DNA of 40,303 nt, taken from positions 1 to 40,303 of the forward strand of contig NZ_QKUB01000006.1 in assembly GCF_003253435.1 (NCBI RefSeq). Reading direction: 5' to 3'. A program made the translations under genes and the position numbers. Below, piece by piece: positions 31,208 through 40,303 of the stretch. The notes under the pieces are model-generated. The model ran no database searches. It saw nothing but the letters and a program-made list of their open reading frames with translations, and was not told where the DNA came from. Every line of letters begins with the position of its first letter. Within the stretch, counting starts at the first letter, position 1. The stretch is from Metamycoplasma auris (GTDB lineage: Bacteria > Bacillota_I > Bacilli_A > Mycoplasmatales > Metamycoplasmataceae).

Positions 31208-33484
31208 CTAATTAACTCCTTTTTTATTTCATAAAAATTTAATATTAGTTATTCGATTTGAATCACTATCATTTTTAATTCCAAATTCAAGTGCATCACT
31301 TTGTCCAATGATGACACTATATTGTTGTGCTCTTGTAATCGCCGTATAAATAAGTTTCTTGCTTAGTAGACGTTTAGCTTCAGAAAATAGCACAACAATT
31401 ACTGCCTTAGTTTCAGAACCTTGATATTTGTGTACACTAGTGCAATAGGCTGGGTATGTATTTTCAAAGAAGGCTGCTCTTTTGTATGTAATATCCTTTT
31501 CATCGAAATCAAATTCAACAGTAATATGTGTTAGGGTTTGTTCTTTTTTGGTTTTTGAAGCACCATAAATAAATTTTGAGATATAGCCAATTTCACCATT
31601 GAAGACTTTTAATTTTGGATCATTGACAAGGTTGATTACTTTATCTCCTAAAGCTAAATTTCGTTCACGGTAACTTACAATTTCTTGTTGTTCTTTTTTT
31701 CTAAAGAAATTATTTAATTCTTCGTTGAGTTCATCAATACCTGTTTCATATTTATACATTGGACTTAAAATTGCAATATCTTTTTTTGAATAACCTTTTT
31801 TAAGTAATCAGTTAATTTTTGCAATTAATTCTTTTTTTAATTCTTTTCGATCACATTCAATAAATTCAGAATTCTTTCCTAAAAAAGAAGGCATAATTCC
31901 TTGATTGATTTGAAGTGCATCTTGAATAATTTCATAATTTTCAGCTTGTCGATAGATTTTTTCTAAAAATATGGTTTTAAAGATTTCTGACTCAATGAAA
32001 TCTTTAATTAGATAACCTGGACCAATGGCAGGAAGTTGATCCTTATCACCAACAAGAATTATTTTTTTTAGCGACTTCTTTTTTATGCCTTTCATTAATG
32101 CATAAAAAAGATCTAATGAAACCATTGAGAACTCATCAATAATTAAGCATTCAATTTCAATTGGATTTCTTTCGGTGATATAAAAGTAATTTTCATCAGC
32201 ATCTCATTGAAGGAAACTATGAATTGTTTGTGCTTTAATTTTTTCTTGTCTATTATTGATATTAATTGTAGCGCGACCAGTTGGGGTTAGGATAGCTAAA
32301 TCAGATGGATGATATTTAGTTAGTAATAAGGAAATAATTTCATTAATAATCAATGTTTTTCCTGTGCCAGGATTTCCTGTGATAAGAACTAATTTATCAT
32401 CTAGTGCACTTTTAATTGCATGCATTTGAATTTCATCAAATTGATTTGAAATGCGACTTTGAATATTAAAATCTATATTTTGTTTGCTAATGTCAAATAA
32501 CTTATTAATAAGATATTTTTCCATATAGATAATATCTCTTGTTGTGTAATAAATGCCATCTTCGTATTCCAATTCAATTAGATAAACTTTTTTTAATAAG
32601 ATTTGCTTTGCTTTTTCAAATTCAATTTCATCCCTAACTAAATTAGAATCATTAAAATTTTTTCATAGTGTTTCTTTTAGATTTTCATTTTTTATCCTAG
32701 TATTACCACTGTTAAAAAAATACTCGGATAAAAAATGATATAAGTAAGTTGCATTCTTATAGACTAGCGAACTTTTAGAGTATTCATTTGCAATCTTATC
32801 TATGTCAGATATTCTTATTCTTTTATCATCATCAGCATCAAAATAATATTGATAAACATTGTCATGATATTCATCCAAAAACTCACTAAGATTTTGAAAT
32901 TTCTTAGATAATTGCTTATAACAATTGAAACTTATATTTAACTTAAATAAGTCTTTAATTTCAGTTATGAAAGCATAATTATTTTTTATAATTCCTTTGA
33001 ATTCAACTCAATCATCCTGATTAATTCCGAATGTTTGTCCATGAATACTTTGATCATTCAATATTAAATTAAAAATATCTTCTCCTAATTCAGATACAAG
33101 AAGATTTATTTTTGAATCAACAATACCTTTGAAGATTGGCAATTTTAGTACTCTAGATAAATAGTTAAGATTATTTGTTGAGTCATCTTTCTTAATAACA
33201 TTAAATTTTGAATTATCAAAATCAACAAGATAGCTATCAGGGTATTTTGAAGCCTCATTTTTAATCAGATTTAATTCATAACTTTCTTCATTCAAAATTA
33301 TATTTAGTTTATTAAACATTGAATCTTTGAAAGTTATTGAAACACTGCCATATTTATTAAGTGTAACTGGGTTTTTGTCATCATTTTTTTCGATATAAAA
33401 AGACACAATCAAAATACTACTGTCTTTTGATTGTCATAAAATTTTGTTAAATTTTCCAATTACTTTATGAGTTTGGATTCCCAT
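31208..33484 (-). CDS. recD2: RecD2-family ATP-dependent DNA helicase
   Basis: A 758-residue superfamily 1B helicase (5'-3' polarity in known relatives), read through several UGA tryptophans. The N-terminal 200 residues include an OB-like region (KVIGKFNKILWQSKDSSILI) and a helical segment. Walker A is ITGNPGTGKT (GNPGTGKT at 370-377), followed by LTPTGRATININN, the DExx box as IIDEFSMVS, LVGDKDQLPAIGPG and, near the end, YCTSVHKYQGSETKAVIVVL with IYTAITRAQQYS (motifs V-VI). RecD2 acts without RecBC and is linked to genome stability. The gene is the first of the recD2-pth-tilS-ftsH cluster; the start at 33484 has no strong ribosome site. It ends NKKGVN after a final UGA. Confidence 0.92.
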
Positions 33485-33589
33485 ATCTTATTAATTGTAA
33501 CATAAAGGCATTTTTTAGTTAGACTTTATATCCTTTACTGAATAATCTTACTTTTATCTAAGTGAGTATAAATTTAATCTAAAAAAAAG

Positions 33590-33595
33590 TATAAA
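33590..33595 (+). promoter_or_regulatory. candidate -10 box of serS
   Basis: TATAAA 29 bases before the serS ATG (another at 33567-33572). The leader is short and holds AAGGAG; there is no room for a T-box. Confidence 0.35.
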
Positions 33596-33623
33596 ATTTA
33601 AATAACATTTAAGGAGAATTCAA

Positions 33624-34889
33624 ATGATTGACTTGAAATATCTTTTAAAAAATAGAGAAGAAATAACAAAAAAACTACTTACAAGAAACTTTGACCATTC
33701 AATTTTAGATGAACTATTTACTTTAGGAAATAAAAGAAACGAATTAATTCATTCTTTAGAAATTCTACAAGCAAAAAGAAATAACTTAAGTGAAGAGATT
33801 GGAATTAAAAAAAGAAACAAGCAAGATTGTAGTGACTTGCTTGGAGAAGTTGCATCCATTAATAATCAAATAACTTTAATTAATGCAGAAGCATCTTCAA
33901 TAATTGAAAAAGTAGATAGCCTAAGACTTCAGATTCCAAATATTCCTTATGATGATGTTCCTATTGGTCATGATGAAACTTCGAATGTATGCTTGAATGA
34001 ACATTCCAATTTAGGTCGTGGTTTAGTTAAAGGTGTTTTAGCACATTATGAAATTGCAACTAAACTTGATATGATTGATTTTGCGCGTGCAACTAAGTTA
34101 GCAAAATCAAGATTTGTAGTTTATAAAAATGATGGTGCAGCACTAGTGAGAGCCCTTGAAAATTTCATGCTTGATACACACATTAAAAATGGATATAAAG
34201 AAATTATGCCAATGCATTTAGTTAATTCTTCAATGCTATATGGTACAGGTCAATTACCTAAATTTTCTCAGGATTTATTTAAGATTGAAAATGAAGATTT
34301 ATGATTGATTCCAACTGCTGAAGTCCCAGTAACTAATTTTCATTATGATGAAATTCTTAATCTTGAACATCCAATTAAGTATGTTGCATATACAAAATGT
34401 TTTAGATCTGAAGCAGGAAGTGGAGGTCGTGATACAAGGGGAATTATTCGTCAACATGAATTTCATAAAGTTGAGTTGGTTAAATTTGTTAATGAAGAAG
34501 CATCACTTGAGGAGTGACAAAAGACAGTTAATGATGCTAAATTAATTTTAGAACTTCTAGAAATTCCATATCGAGAAATCTTATTATCAACTGGGGATAT
34601 GGGGTTTGGCTCAGCTAAGACAATTGATCTTGAATTATGAATTCCTTCAGAACAAAGATATCGTGAAACAAGTTCAATTTCAATCTACAAAGATTTTCAA
34701 TCGATGCGAGCAAAAATTAGATATCGTACAAAAGATGGAAAAACTAAATATGCTCACACAATTAATGGATCAGGGATAGCGATTGATCGAGTTGTTGCAG
34801 CAATCTTGGAAAACTATCAAAATCCTGATGGAAGCATCTCAATTCCAAAAGTATTGATTCCATACATGAAAAAAGATCTAATTAAGTAA
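33624..34889 (+). CDS. serS: seryl-tRNA synthetase
   Basis: A 421-residue class II synthetase charging tRNA-Ser (one such tRNA is at 22297). The N-terminal coiled-coil arm that grips the long variable arm is clear at residues about 25-110 (LFTLGNKRNELIHSLEILQA, ending VDSLRLQIPNIP). The catalytic core has LIPTAEVPVTNFHYDEIL, motif 2 YTKCFRSEAGSGGRDTRGI with IRQHEFHKVELV, and motif 3 as NGSGIAIDRVVAAILENYQN. In motif 3 'GIAIDR' replaces the usual 'GLAVGR/TR'. AAGGAG precedes the ATG by 7 bases. Monocistronic with its own terminator. Confidence 0.96.
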
Positions 34890-34895
34890 TTTTTA

Positions 34896-34928
34896 AACAC
34901 AAATCCAACCCTTTGATTTGTGTTTTTT
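34896..34928 (+). terminator. rho-independent terminator of serS
   Basis: AACACAAATC (34896-34905) pairs with GATTTGTGTT (34915-34924), followed by a T run. Confidence 0.85.
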
Positions 34929-34987
34929 CTTTATTAATAAGGACAGATAATTTAGTTATTTTAATTTAATGTAAAATGTATTATATT

Positions 34988-36712
34988 ATGAGGAAAGATA
35001 TAAAAAAAACTTTATTTTTAAGTATCCTAATTGGAATAATAACTCCAATTTCGATTATTTCAGCAAGATGCCAAAATACCAATAATAATACAAATACAAA
35101 TAAAATTGATAACCATCCACATGATGAACCTAATCCACAACCTAACCCACAACCAAGTCCACAACCACAACCAAGTCCACAACCACAACCAAGTCCACAA
35201 CCAAGTCCACAACCAAGTCCACAACCAAGTCCACAACCAAGTCCACAACCACAACCACAACCTAATCATCCTATTGATAGTAAATGAAAAGAAGAAATGA
35301 CTAAAATTAATGGAATTAGTATAGATAAATTTGGCGGACTTATAAGTTTATATAGTCTAAACAGTAATATGAGTGTTGTTGATGCAATTGAATTACTAAA
35401 GCAAAATAAACAAGATAGAAAAGAAAAGATTGAAATTTTAGATCTTAAGATTGAATCATATGATGAAAAACTTGGCGAACTAGAGATTGAAATTTCAATT
35501 AAAATCAATGAAAAAGTATTGAGTAATAAGAATGTTAAACTATCTGGTTTTAAGAAGATAGAAGTATTTAGTAGAGAAAAAATTAGTCTTAGATTAAACA
35601 AGGAAAAATTGTTTGAAGACAATAAAACAATTGATAAACTTCAAAATAACGATTTGTTAGATTATATAACTATTGAAGGCATTTCATCTACTTCACATCA
35701 AACACTTAATTTAGTTGATTTAACCAAGAGTAAACCAAATAATTATTTCTTTGATAAAACTAATAGTCCAAGACTTTCTTCTGACAAAAAAGGCCTTATT
35801 TTTACTTTTATATCTAAGTATACTAAAAAAGAAAAGAACGAATCCCCTCAACAAATTGAAGAAAAAGTTGAGGTTCTTAATAAACATTTTTCAGGTAATC
35901 CTTCAATATCAGATAAAGAAGCATTAGACTTCATTATAAGTAATTATATAAATGTAAAACAAAATATTGATAAGAGCAATTTCCCTTCCTCTTTCTTAAA
36001 TTTTTATCGAAAGTCTCATAAGATAGTTGACAATTTTGTTGAGATTGATGATACGAAAATTAATTATTTCAATAATAATGATGGTGAGCAAATTGAATTT
36101 GATAATCAAAAAATTAGTGTTAACGACTTAGCAGGAAGTATTGAAATTTCATTCAATCTAAAGATTAAAAGAAACGGTAAGGAATCCCATTCAAATACTA
36201 GAACTTTTGCATTTGATGGATTTAAGAAATTAGATGCGAAGTATTTAGAAAATTTCGATATTCAAATTGAAACGACTGAATCATCTGGAAAGAACTTTAT
36301 TGAAAGATTAAAAAAAGAATATAAAAAATCTCAATCTCTTAATTTAGATAGTGTTATTAAATATTTAAATTTAAATAACACACCGGAAAGAAATTTACTA
36401 AGACTAATTAATGAAGATAATGAAAATGCAAAATTAGAAGTGCAAAATCATTCAATAATTAAAATATATGGAAATTCAAGTCCAATTAATGAGAAAATCA
36501 AAAACGAAACTCAGATAGAATTCTTTAATGGAAAAAATGAATTATTTGAAATCAGTAATCTTGATGTTAAATTCAATAAGATTGAACTTAAAAGTTCTAG
36601 TGATTCAAAGGTATTTGTGGATTTATACTATGATCTAAACTTTATTCTTTCCTCACATAATCAAAATATATCAATCCCTAAAGTAACCACATTTTCATTT
36701 AACAAAAATTAA
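34988..36712 (+). CDS. surface lipoprotein with a Pro-Gln repeat stalk and beta-rich repeats
   Basis: A 574-residue predicted lipoprotein. Signal peptide MRKDIKKTLFLSILIGIITP leads to candidate Cys28 (ISARC; Arg at -1 is unusual). An Asn/Thr linker follows, then a Pro/Gln/Ser stalk of about 46 residues built of PSPQ and PQ units, then about 470 residues without cysteine. These contain several similar blocks ending in a strand-turn 'GFKK' (LSGFKKIEVF, AFDGFKKLDAKY), the pattern I associate with Lipoprotein_17-type variable surface domains. An in-frame ATG at 34976 would add MYYI; 34988 gives a cleaner signal peptide. No near ribosome site. Probably an adhesin or antigen; the role is inferred from the design only. 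Confidence 0.75.
35129..35266 (+). repeat. in-frame tandem repeat of 12-base and 6-base units (PSPQ/PQ)
   Basis: CCAAGTCCACAA units, eight in all, are interspersed with CCACAA units and flanked by diverged copies (CCTAATCCACAA, CCTAACCCACAA). All unit lengths are multiples of three, so gain or loss changes stalk length without shifting the frame. Not a CRISPR: there are no unique spacers. Confidence 0.9.
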
Positions 36713-36726
36713 AAACACAAATTTTT

Positions 36727-36755
36727 AAAAAATCTCAGTCAATCTGAGGTTTTTT
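36727..36755 (+). terminator. terminator of the Pro-Gln lipoprotein gene
   Basis: AATCTCAG (36731-36738) pairs with CTGAGGTT (36744-36751), flanked by an A run and a T6 run. Confidence 0.75.
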
Positions 36756-36891
36756 ATGTAAAGAATTCTTAAATATTTAAACTAATATTAAGATATGTAT
36801 TTAAATAAATTGAATTCTATTTTTGTCAATTAGTCAATAAAATTAAATATGCAGTTCAAAATTTTTAGTGATGAAAATGTAAAATTTCGCC

Positions 36892-36914
36892 TTTTTTTTG
36901 TTTCCGGTTATAAA
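36892..36914 (+). promoter_or_regulatory. promoter with T8 tract upstream of -10 box (lipoprotein at 36974)
   Basis: T8 at 36892-36899 ends 9 bases before TATAAA (36909-36914), so the tract sits in the spacer/-35 zone. Transcription would start near 36921. The layout matches the promoter of the next lipoprotein, which has 18 T. Confidence 0.5.
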
Positions 36915-36973
36915 ATAGAACTAACCAAGATAAAAAACACTTATAAAAGGAATACAAAAGAAAGAAAAAAACT

Positions 36974-38326
36974 ATGAAAAAAAGTCTTGCATTATTACTA
37001 GCTGCATCATCAATTGTAACAATTACTACTCCGATTTTAGCAGCCTCATGCAATAAAAAAGAGGTTAATAAGGAAGAGTTTAAAGAAAAGAAAGAATTTA
37101 AGGAATTGATTGAAAAAGAGGAAGCAAATCTTAAGGTTGATTCTAAACTAAGCAAAGAAGCAAAAGAAAAAATTAATAATTTAATTAAGGAAGCCAAGCA
37201 AAATTTATTAAGGTTAAAAAATGCTAATGAATTAAGCGATGCAATTTCTAAATTTAAGAATGCTATAAAAGATATAAAAGATGAAAAAAGCACAACTGAA
37301 CCAACTAATCCTTCACAACCAATAGCTCCTAAAAAACCAATTATTCCTTCACAACCAACTGAACCACATGATTTTTTAAAAAGAATATCCGACTGAAATA
37401 GTATTTTTATAGATAGTCCAACAGGTTCTGATATTACAGGTTTTGATTTTTATCCATATTATGGAAAACATGAAATTAAAAAGGTAATTGATTCACTTAA
37501 TTTTTATGTAGAAAATATTTTAATTAAAGAAGTCAATAAAAATGACGAAGTAGAAAATAGCAAAGAAAAGGAAATAACTTCATTAAGAGATAAAAAAATA
37601 AGTGAAATAAAGGATAAATATAATAAGTTAAAAAAAGAATTTGAAAACAATCATGAAAGTAGTCTTTTATTATCTAAGATATTAGAAAATGAGTCAGTTG
37701 AAGATGAAAGTAAACTTATTGATGAAGAGTTAGATGAAATTAAAGAAACATTAAAAGAAGCTAGTGAGCAACTAAATGAATATCAATCAATTATTGACCA
37801 AAGTAAAAAATTGCTAACTGAAGCAAACATGTTGCAAAAAGAAATTGAATCTAAAGGAGAATTGGTTAAAACAATAAAGGAACCACAAGATAAAGAAAAA
37901 CTTGATGAAATAAATAAAGATATTGAAACCAAAACTAGAAGAAAATCAGAAATTGATAAATCACTAAGTGAAATCAATAATAAACTTGCTGAGGCTAATT
38001 TATTTGTTAGAGAATATGAAGCGGATGTTAAAAGACTTAATAAAGAATTAGAACAAGCTAAGGCCGCAAAAGAAGAAATAACAAAGAAATTAGTTGAATA
38101 TAAGAATAATGTAAAAAAATTAAACTCAACTATTGAAGAATTTGAGAAATTAGATAAGTTAGAAGATGAAGAAATTAAAGAAATAATGGAAGAATTTAAT
38201 GAAGAAATCCAAGACTTAAACTTCTATTATTACGAAGAAGAGCAAAATAAGAAAAAAGAAATAAATCGAATTAAGTCATTAATTTCTAAATTAGAAAAAA
38301 TTATTGATAAACATAAAAAGCAATAA
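36974..38326 (+). CDS. coiled-coil surface lipoprotein, paralogue of the next gene
   Basis: A 450-residue lipoprotein. Signal peptide MKKSLALLLAASSIVTITTP and lipobox ILAASC give lipid-anchored Cys26. Residues about 30-105 form a Lys/Glu-rich helical module shared with the lipoprotein at 38706 (KKEFKE...KINNLIKEAKQNLLRLKN). A Pro-rich spacer follows (TEPTNPSQPIAPKKP), then 'DWNSIF...TGSDI', also echoed in the paralogue. About 280 residues of predicted coiled coil complete the protein (LDEINKDIETKTRRKSEIDK and similar), ending KHKKQ. It looks like a fibrous surface protein; I recognise no enzyme motif. AAAGG lies 24 bases before the ATG. Confidence 0.75.
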
Positions 38327-38380
38327 AGACAATTATGTTAATTTAAAGAAATTATTAAACAATTAAAAACTTAAAATTTA

Positions 38381-38412
38381 AATATATTGATTAAATGTCA
38401 ATATATTTTTTT
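38381..38412 (+). terminator. terminator of the coiled-coil lipoprotein gene
   Basis: AATATATTGA (38381-38390) pairs with TCAATATATT (38398-38407), a 7-base loop and a T run. Confidence 0.7.
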
Positions 38413-38540
38413 GTTTCATTGATAAGTTTATTTATACAAATAAGACTTATTTTTTTAGATAAATATATATTGAAATATTTGATATTTTTTATCCATTTAA
38501 TCTAAATTATTAAAAATTAATTTTTAATATAAAAATCAAA

Positions 38541-38588
38541 GAAAATGGCAATTTTTCAGTGATTTTTTATCAAAAATGCCACTTTTTT
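38541..38588 (+). terminator. second terminator-like hairpin upstream of the poly-T promoter
   Basis: TGGCA (38546-38550) pairs with TGCCA (38577-38581), extended on the loop side by T-rich and A-rich arms with a bulge, then TTTTTT. It lies 215 bases past the previous gene, so it may insulate the next promoter or mark a lost gene. Confidence 0.4.
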
Positions 38589-38604
38589 CAACAATTTTAG
38601 ACTA

Positions 38605-38636
38605 TTTTTTTTTTTTTTTTTTGAAGGTCATACAAT
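38605..38636 (+). promoter_or_regulatory. candidate phase-variable promoter: T18 tract before -10 box
   Basis: Eighteen consecutive T (38605-38622) end 8 bases before TACAAT (38631-38636). The tract therefore covers the position of a -35 box and most of the spacer, where slippage in length would change promoter strength. Known mycoplasma surface genes (for example M. hyorhinis vlp) are switched by a homopolymer in this position. Confidence 0.55.
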
Positions 38637-38705
38637 GTAAATTGAAGGGAAGGTTAAATAACAAAAATTAATTAAGAAAAATAACAAAAAAACACAATCT
38701 AAAAT

Positions 38706-39800
38706 ATGAAAAAAAGTCTTGCATTTTTATTAGCAGCAACCAGCGTTGCAACAATCACTACACCAATTTTGACAATCTCATGTGGAGATAAAGAATCAAA
38801 AGAAAAGAAAGAATTTAAAGAAGAGATTACTAAATTAGAAGCACAAATAAAAACTGAAGGTAAACTAAAAGCAGAAACTAAAATTGCTCTTGAAAAAATT
38901 GCTTCAGATGCGAAATTACAATTAAATAAACTAAAGACTCCTGAAGATTTCAAGAAAGCCACTGAAGAGCTTAAGAAAAAAATCGAAGAAGCAAAAAACG
39001 AAAAAAATGAAGGTACCCCAGTAACACCTCCTCCAAGCAAACCAGGAGATTCAACTCCACCAAAAAAACCAGGAGAAACTACACCAGGTGGTTCGCATTC
39101 AACTACACCAAAAACTCCTTCACCAAAAAAACCAGACTTGAAACAAGTAAGTGCTTGAAATGCAGCATTTAATTACAGTGCAACTGGAGAAGATATTGGA
39201 CGTAATTACTCAGATTATAAAACAATAAAAGAGCGTAATTTCTGAAAGAACTTAGACATTGAAGCTATTATCAATGAAGAAATCAAAGAAGTTCCAGAAA
39301 CTAAACCATCAGCAGCACCTACACCACCTGCTGAAAAACCTGCCGAAGAGGATGCTAGTCTATCTGAAGTTGATAAAATAGCCAAAAAATCAAAGGATAT
39401 TCTTATTCTAGGCAAAGATGCTAAAGATGAAATTGAATTGCTTAAGAAAGATGATAAAAAATACACCCTTTGATACGATAGAAATAATAAAAAAATCGTT
39501 ATGACCGAAGGCAAAAAACCTCCATTTGGTAGAAATTTTAAAGGCATGAAGTGAGATCTTTTTGATCTTAGTGAAAAAGTAAACGAGATTGGAAATGAAA
39601 TTCAATTAATCAATGCTAATAACCCGACATTTGAAGTACAAAAAGGTGATAGAAAATTTACTAATTTATCAACTCGAATAGATTTCAAATTCGATGATAA
39701 AAAAGAAAATATAATACTTGAATATAAGATTGGTAAATTTATCAAGGGAAAGGACCCTGAAGTTTCCAAGGAAAAGAATTCATCAACAATAAAAATATAA
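38706..39800 (+). CDS. surface lipoprotein with Pro-rich spacers, behind the poly-T promoter
   Basis: A 364-residue lipoprotein. Signal peptide MKKSLAFLLAATSVATITTP and ILTISC give Cys26. The Lys/Glu helical module (about 30-100) and the following 'AWNAAF...TGEDI' block match the gene at 36974. Two Pro-rich spacers lie around 105-145 (PPSKPGDSTPPKKP) and 190-205 (PSAAPTPPAEKP). The C-terminal 140 residues are different from the paralogue, with aromatic and beta-like content (WYDRNNKKIVMTEGKKPPFG). GAAGGGAAGG lies about 53 bases from the ATG and no nearer box is seen. Likely a variable antigen; no enzyme motif. Confidence 0.75.
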
Positions 39801-39817
39801 TGAGAATCAATTAAATT

Positions 39818-39863
39818 AAATAAACTACTTTTGTATAAAAAAATGTAAAGTAGTTTATTTTTT
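39818..39863 (+). terminator. terminator of the last lipoprotein gene
   Basis: A 14-bp stem, AAATAAACTACTTT (39818-39831) with AAAGTAGTTTATTT (39847-39860), followed by T run. Confidence 0.8.
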
Positions 39864-39988
39864 GCTAATTAGTAAAAAGCACTTCAAAACATAATATATT
39901 GCTATAAATTTCTATTTTTTTAGTTTACTAAATCCAAAAAAAGGGAAAAAAATTAATTTTTTGCAGAGTCCCCCAAAAACCGGAATGT

Positions 39989-40303
39989 TTAACTGCTGTG
40001 GTTGTCCCTAAATTTAATTGGGGACAACCCAGCGGTTTTATAACTAATTCGTTCCGCGTTATATCAGGCGATATAACTGTCTATTTTATCAGTAAGCTCT
40101 TCTATACTTTCAATTTTTCGATTATAAAACATTTCTTTTTTCATAATTCCTATAAGATTTTCTATTGAGGCATTGTCTAAACAGTTGCCCTTTCTTGACA
40201 TACTTTGAGTGACATTAGCATTTTCTAAAACTTTAGAAAAAGAATGATGTTGATAATGGAGTCCCTGGTCAGTATGAATAATTGTCTCTCCCGGGATCAC
40301 TTT
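39989..40303 (-). CDS. IS3-family transposase (OrfB-type), C-terminal part
   Basis: The last 104 residues of a DDE transposase, cut by the window edge. HTDQGLHYQ contains the second catalytic Asp and NASIENLIGIMKKE the catalytic Glu, with exactly 35 residues between them, the D35E spacing of IS3 OrfB. QSMSRKGNCLDNASIEN and WYNAERISYKTAGLSPIKF are typical of the IS150-like branch. One UGA tryptophan is used. The stop is TAA at 39989-39991. It catalyses cut-and-paste of its own element. The higher GC than its neighbours supports horizontal origin. Confidence 0.9.
39991..40037. repeat. long inverted repeat inside the transposase 3' end
   Basis: AACTGCTGTGGTTGTCCC (39991-40008) is nearly complementary to GGGACAACCCAGCGGTT (40021-40037), with one bulge and one G-U or mismatch, around a 12-base AT loop. 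The arms lie in codons for the last 20 or so residues. No T run follows on either strand, so it is not a plain terminator. Confidence 0.7.

Larger units (their letters stand above)
39962..40303 (-). mobile_element. IS3-family insertion sequence, left part in view
   Basis: The transposase reading frame on the minus strand ends at 39989 and the GC content jumps at about 39962 (TGCAGAGTCCCCC). That TG could be the outer end of the element, since IS3 members usually begin TG and end CA. The other end lies beyond the window, so boundaries and target duplication cannot be confirmed. Confidence 0.6.

Noticed and set aside
33485..33623. T-box leader before serS
   Set aside because: The gap to recD2 is 139 bases, the likely transcript leader under 30, and no T-box sequence or specifier stem is visible.
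35060..35300. Trp/Leu-repeat and His/Asn-repeat ORFs over the Pro-Gln repeat, and a possible CRISPR
   Set aside because: They are other frames of a 12/6-base tandem repeat. There are no spacers, and the plus-strand frame alone has a signal peptide and continues for 470 residues.
1278..39800. Many genes seem broken into short ORFs by TGA
   Set aside because: All fragments join in one frame if UGA is tryptophan, at places where the families have Trp (for example EGW in DUF885). This is genetic code 4, not frameshifts or pseudogenes. Only the TAA in DUF885 copy B remains as a true stop.

Overview
The window is an AT-rich Mollicutes chromosome. Long reading frames run unbroken only when UGA is read as tryptophan (genetic code 4), and several lipoproteins carry Mycoplasma-type signal peptides. 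The arginine deiminase looks, from memory, very close to the M. arginini enzyme and keeps its C-terminal 'SRKDVKW' ending. I therefore infer an arginine-hydrolysing species of the M. hominis / M. arginini group.

Layout. 1-960: degenerate mobile-element and surface-protein debris. 1-470 holds the C-terminus of a UPF0236/Mbov_0401-like transposase-like protein, followed by an ORF remnant. 1278-2948: APC-family amino-acid permease. 3086-3304: a small membrane protein on the minus strand. 3936-9453: two tandem membrane-anchored paralogues with DUF885 metallopeptidase-like motifs; the second has an in-frame TAA. 9783-15856: a four-gene nucleoside-type ABC importer operon (BMP lipoprotein, double ATPase, two permeases). 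The ATPase and the first permease both carry unusual charged coiled-coil tails. 16097-16262: tRNA-Leu(UAA) and tRNA-Lys(UUU). 16382-18190 (minus): rpsB-tsf. 18459-19691 (minus): arcA. 20190-22114: rpoE (delta), class II aldolase and a secreted thermonuclease-like lipoprotein. 22297-22390: tRNA-Ser(GCU). 22477-26074: argS diverging from cysS-rlmB. 26078-26827: a membrane-anchored NERD protein. 27388-33484 (minus): recD2-pth-tilS-ftsH. 33624-34889: serS. 34988-39800: three surface lipoproteins, one with a Pro-Gln repeat stalk and two sharing an N-terminal module. 39962-40303: the end of an IS3-family element, cut by the window edge.

How it fits together. The window mixes core translation, quality-control and tRNA-processing genes with a scavenging and surface layer: amino-acid permease, surface peptidase-like proteins, nucleoside importer, secreted nuclease and arginine deiminase. 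The nuclease and BMP importer plausibly act in sequence (digest nucleic acid, import nucleosides). The DUF885 proteins, the permease and arginine deiminase could likewise feed peptide-derived arginine into ATP generation, but that link is inference.

The most interesting observations are: (i) an 18-T tract just upstream of a -10 box at the last lipoprotein, with a T8 counterpart at its paralogue, resembling known phase-variable promoters; (ii) coiled-coil tails on both an ABC ATPase and its permease; (iii) the interrupted DUF885 duplicate, with a near-identical patch over the metal-binding motif; (iv) a G7 tract inside the BMP lipoprotein gene; (v) divergent argS/cysS promoters whose -10 boxes sit almost on the start codons.
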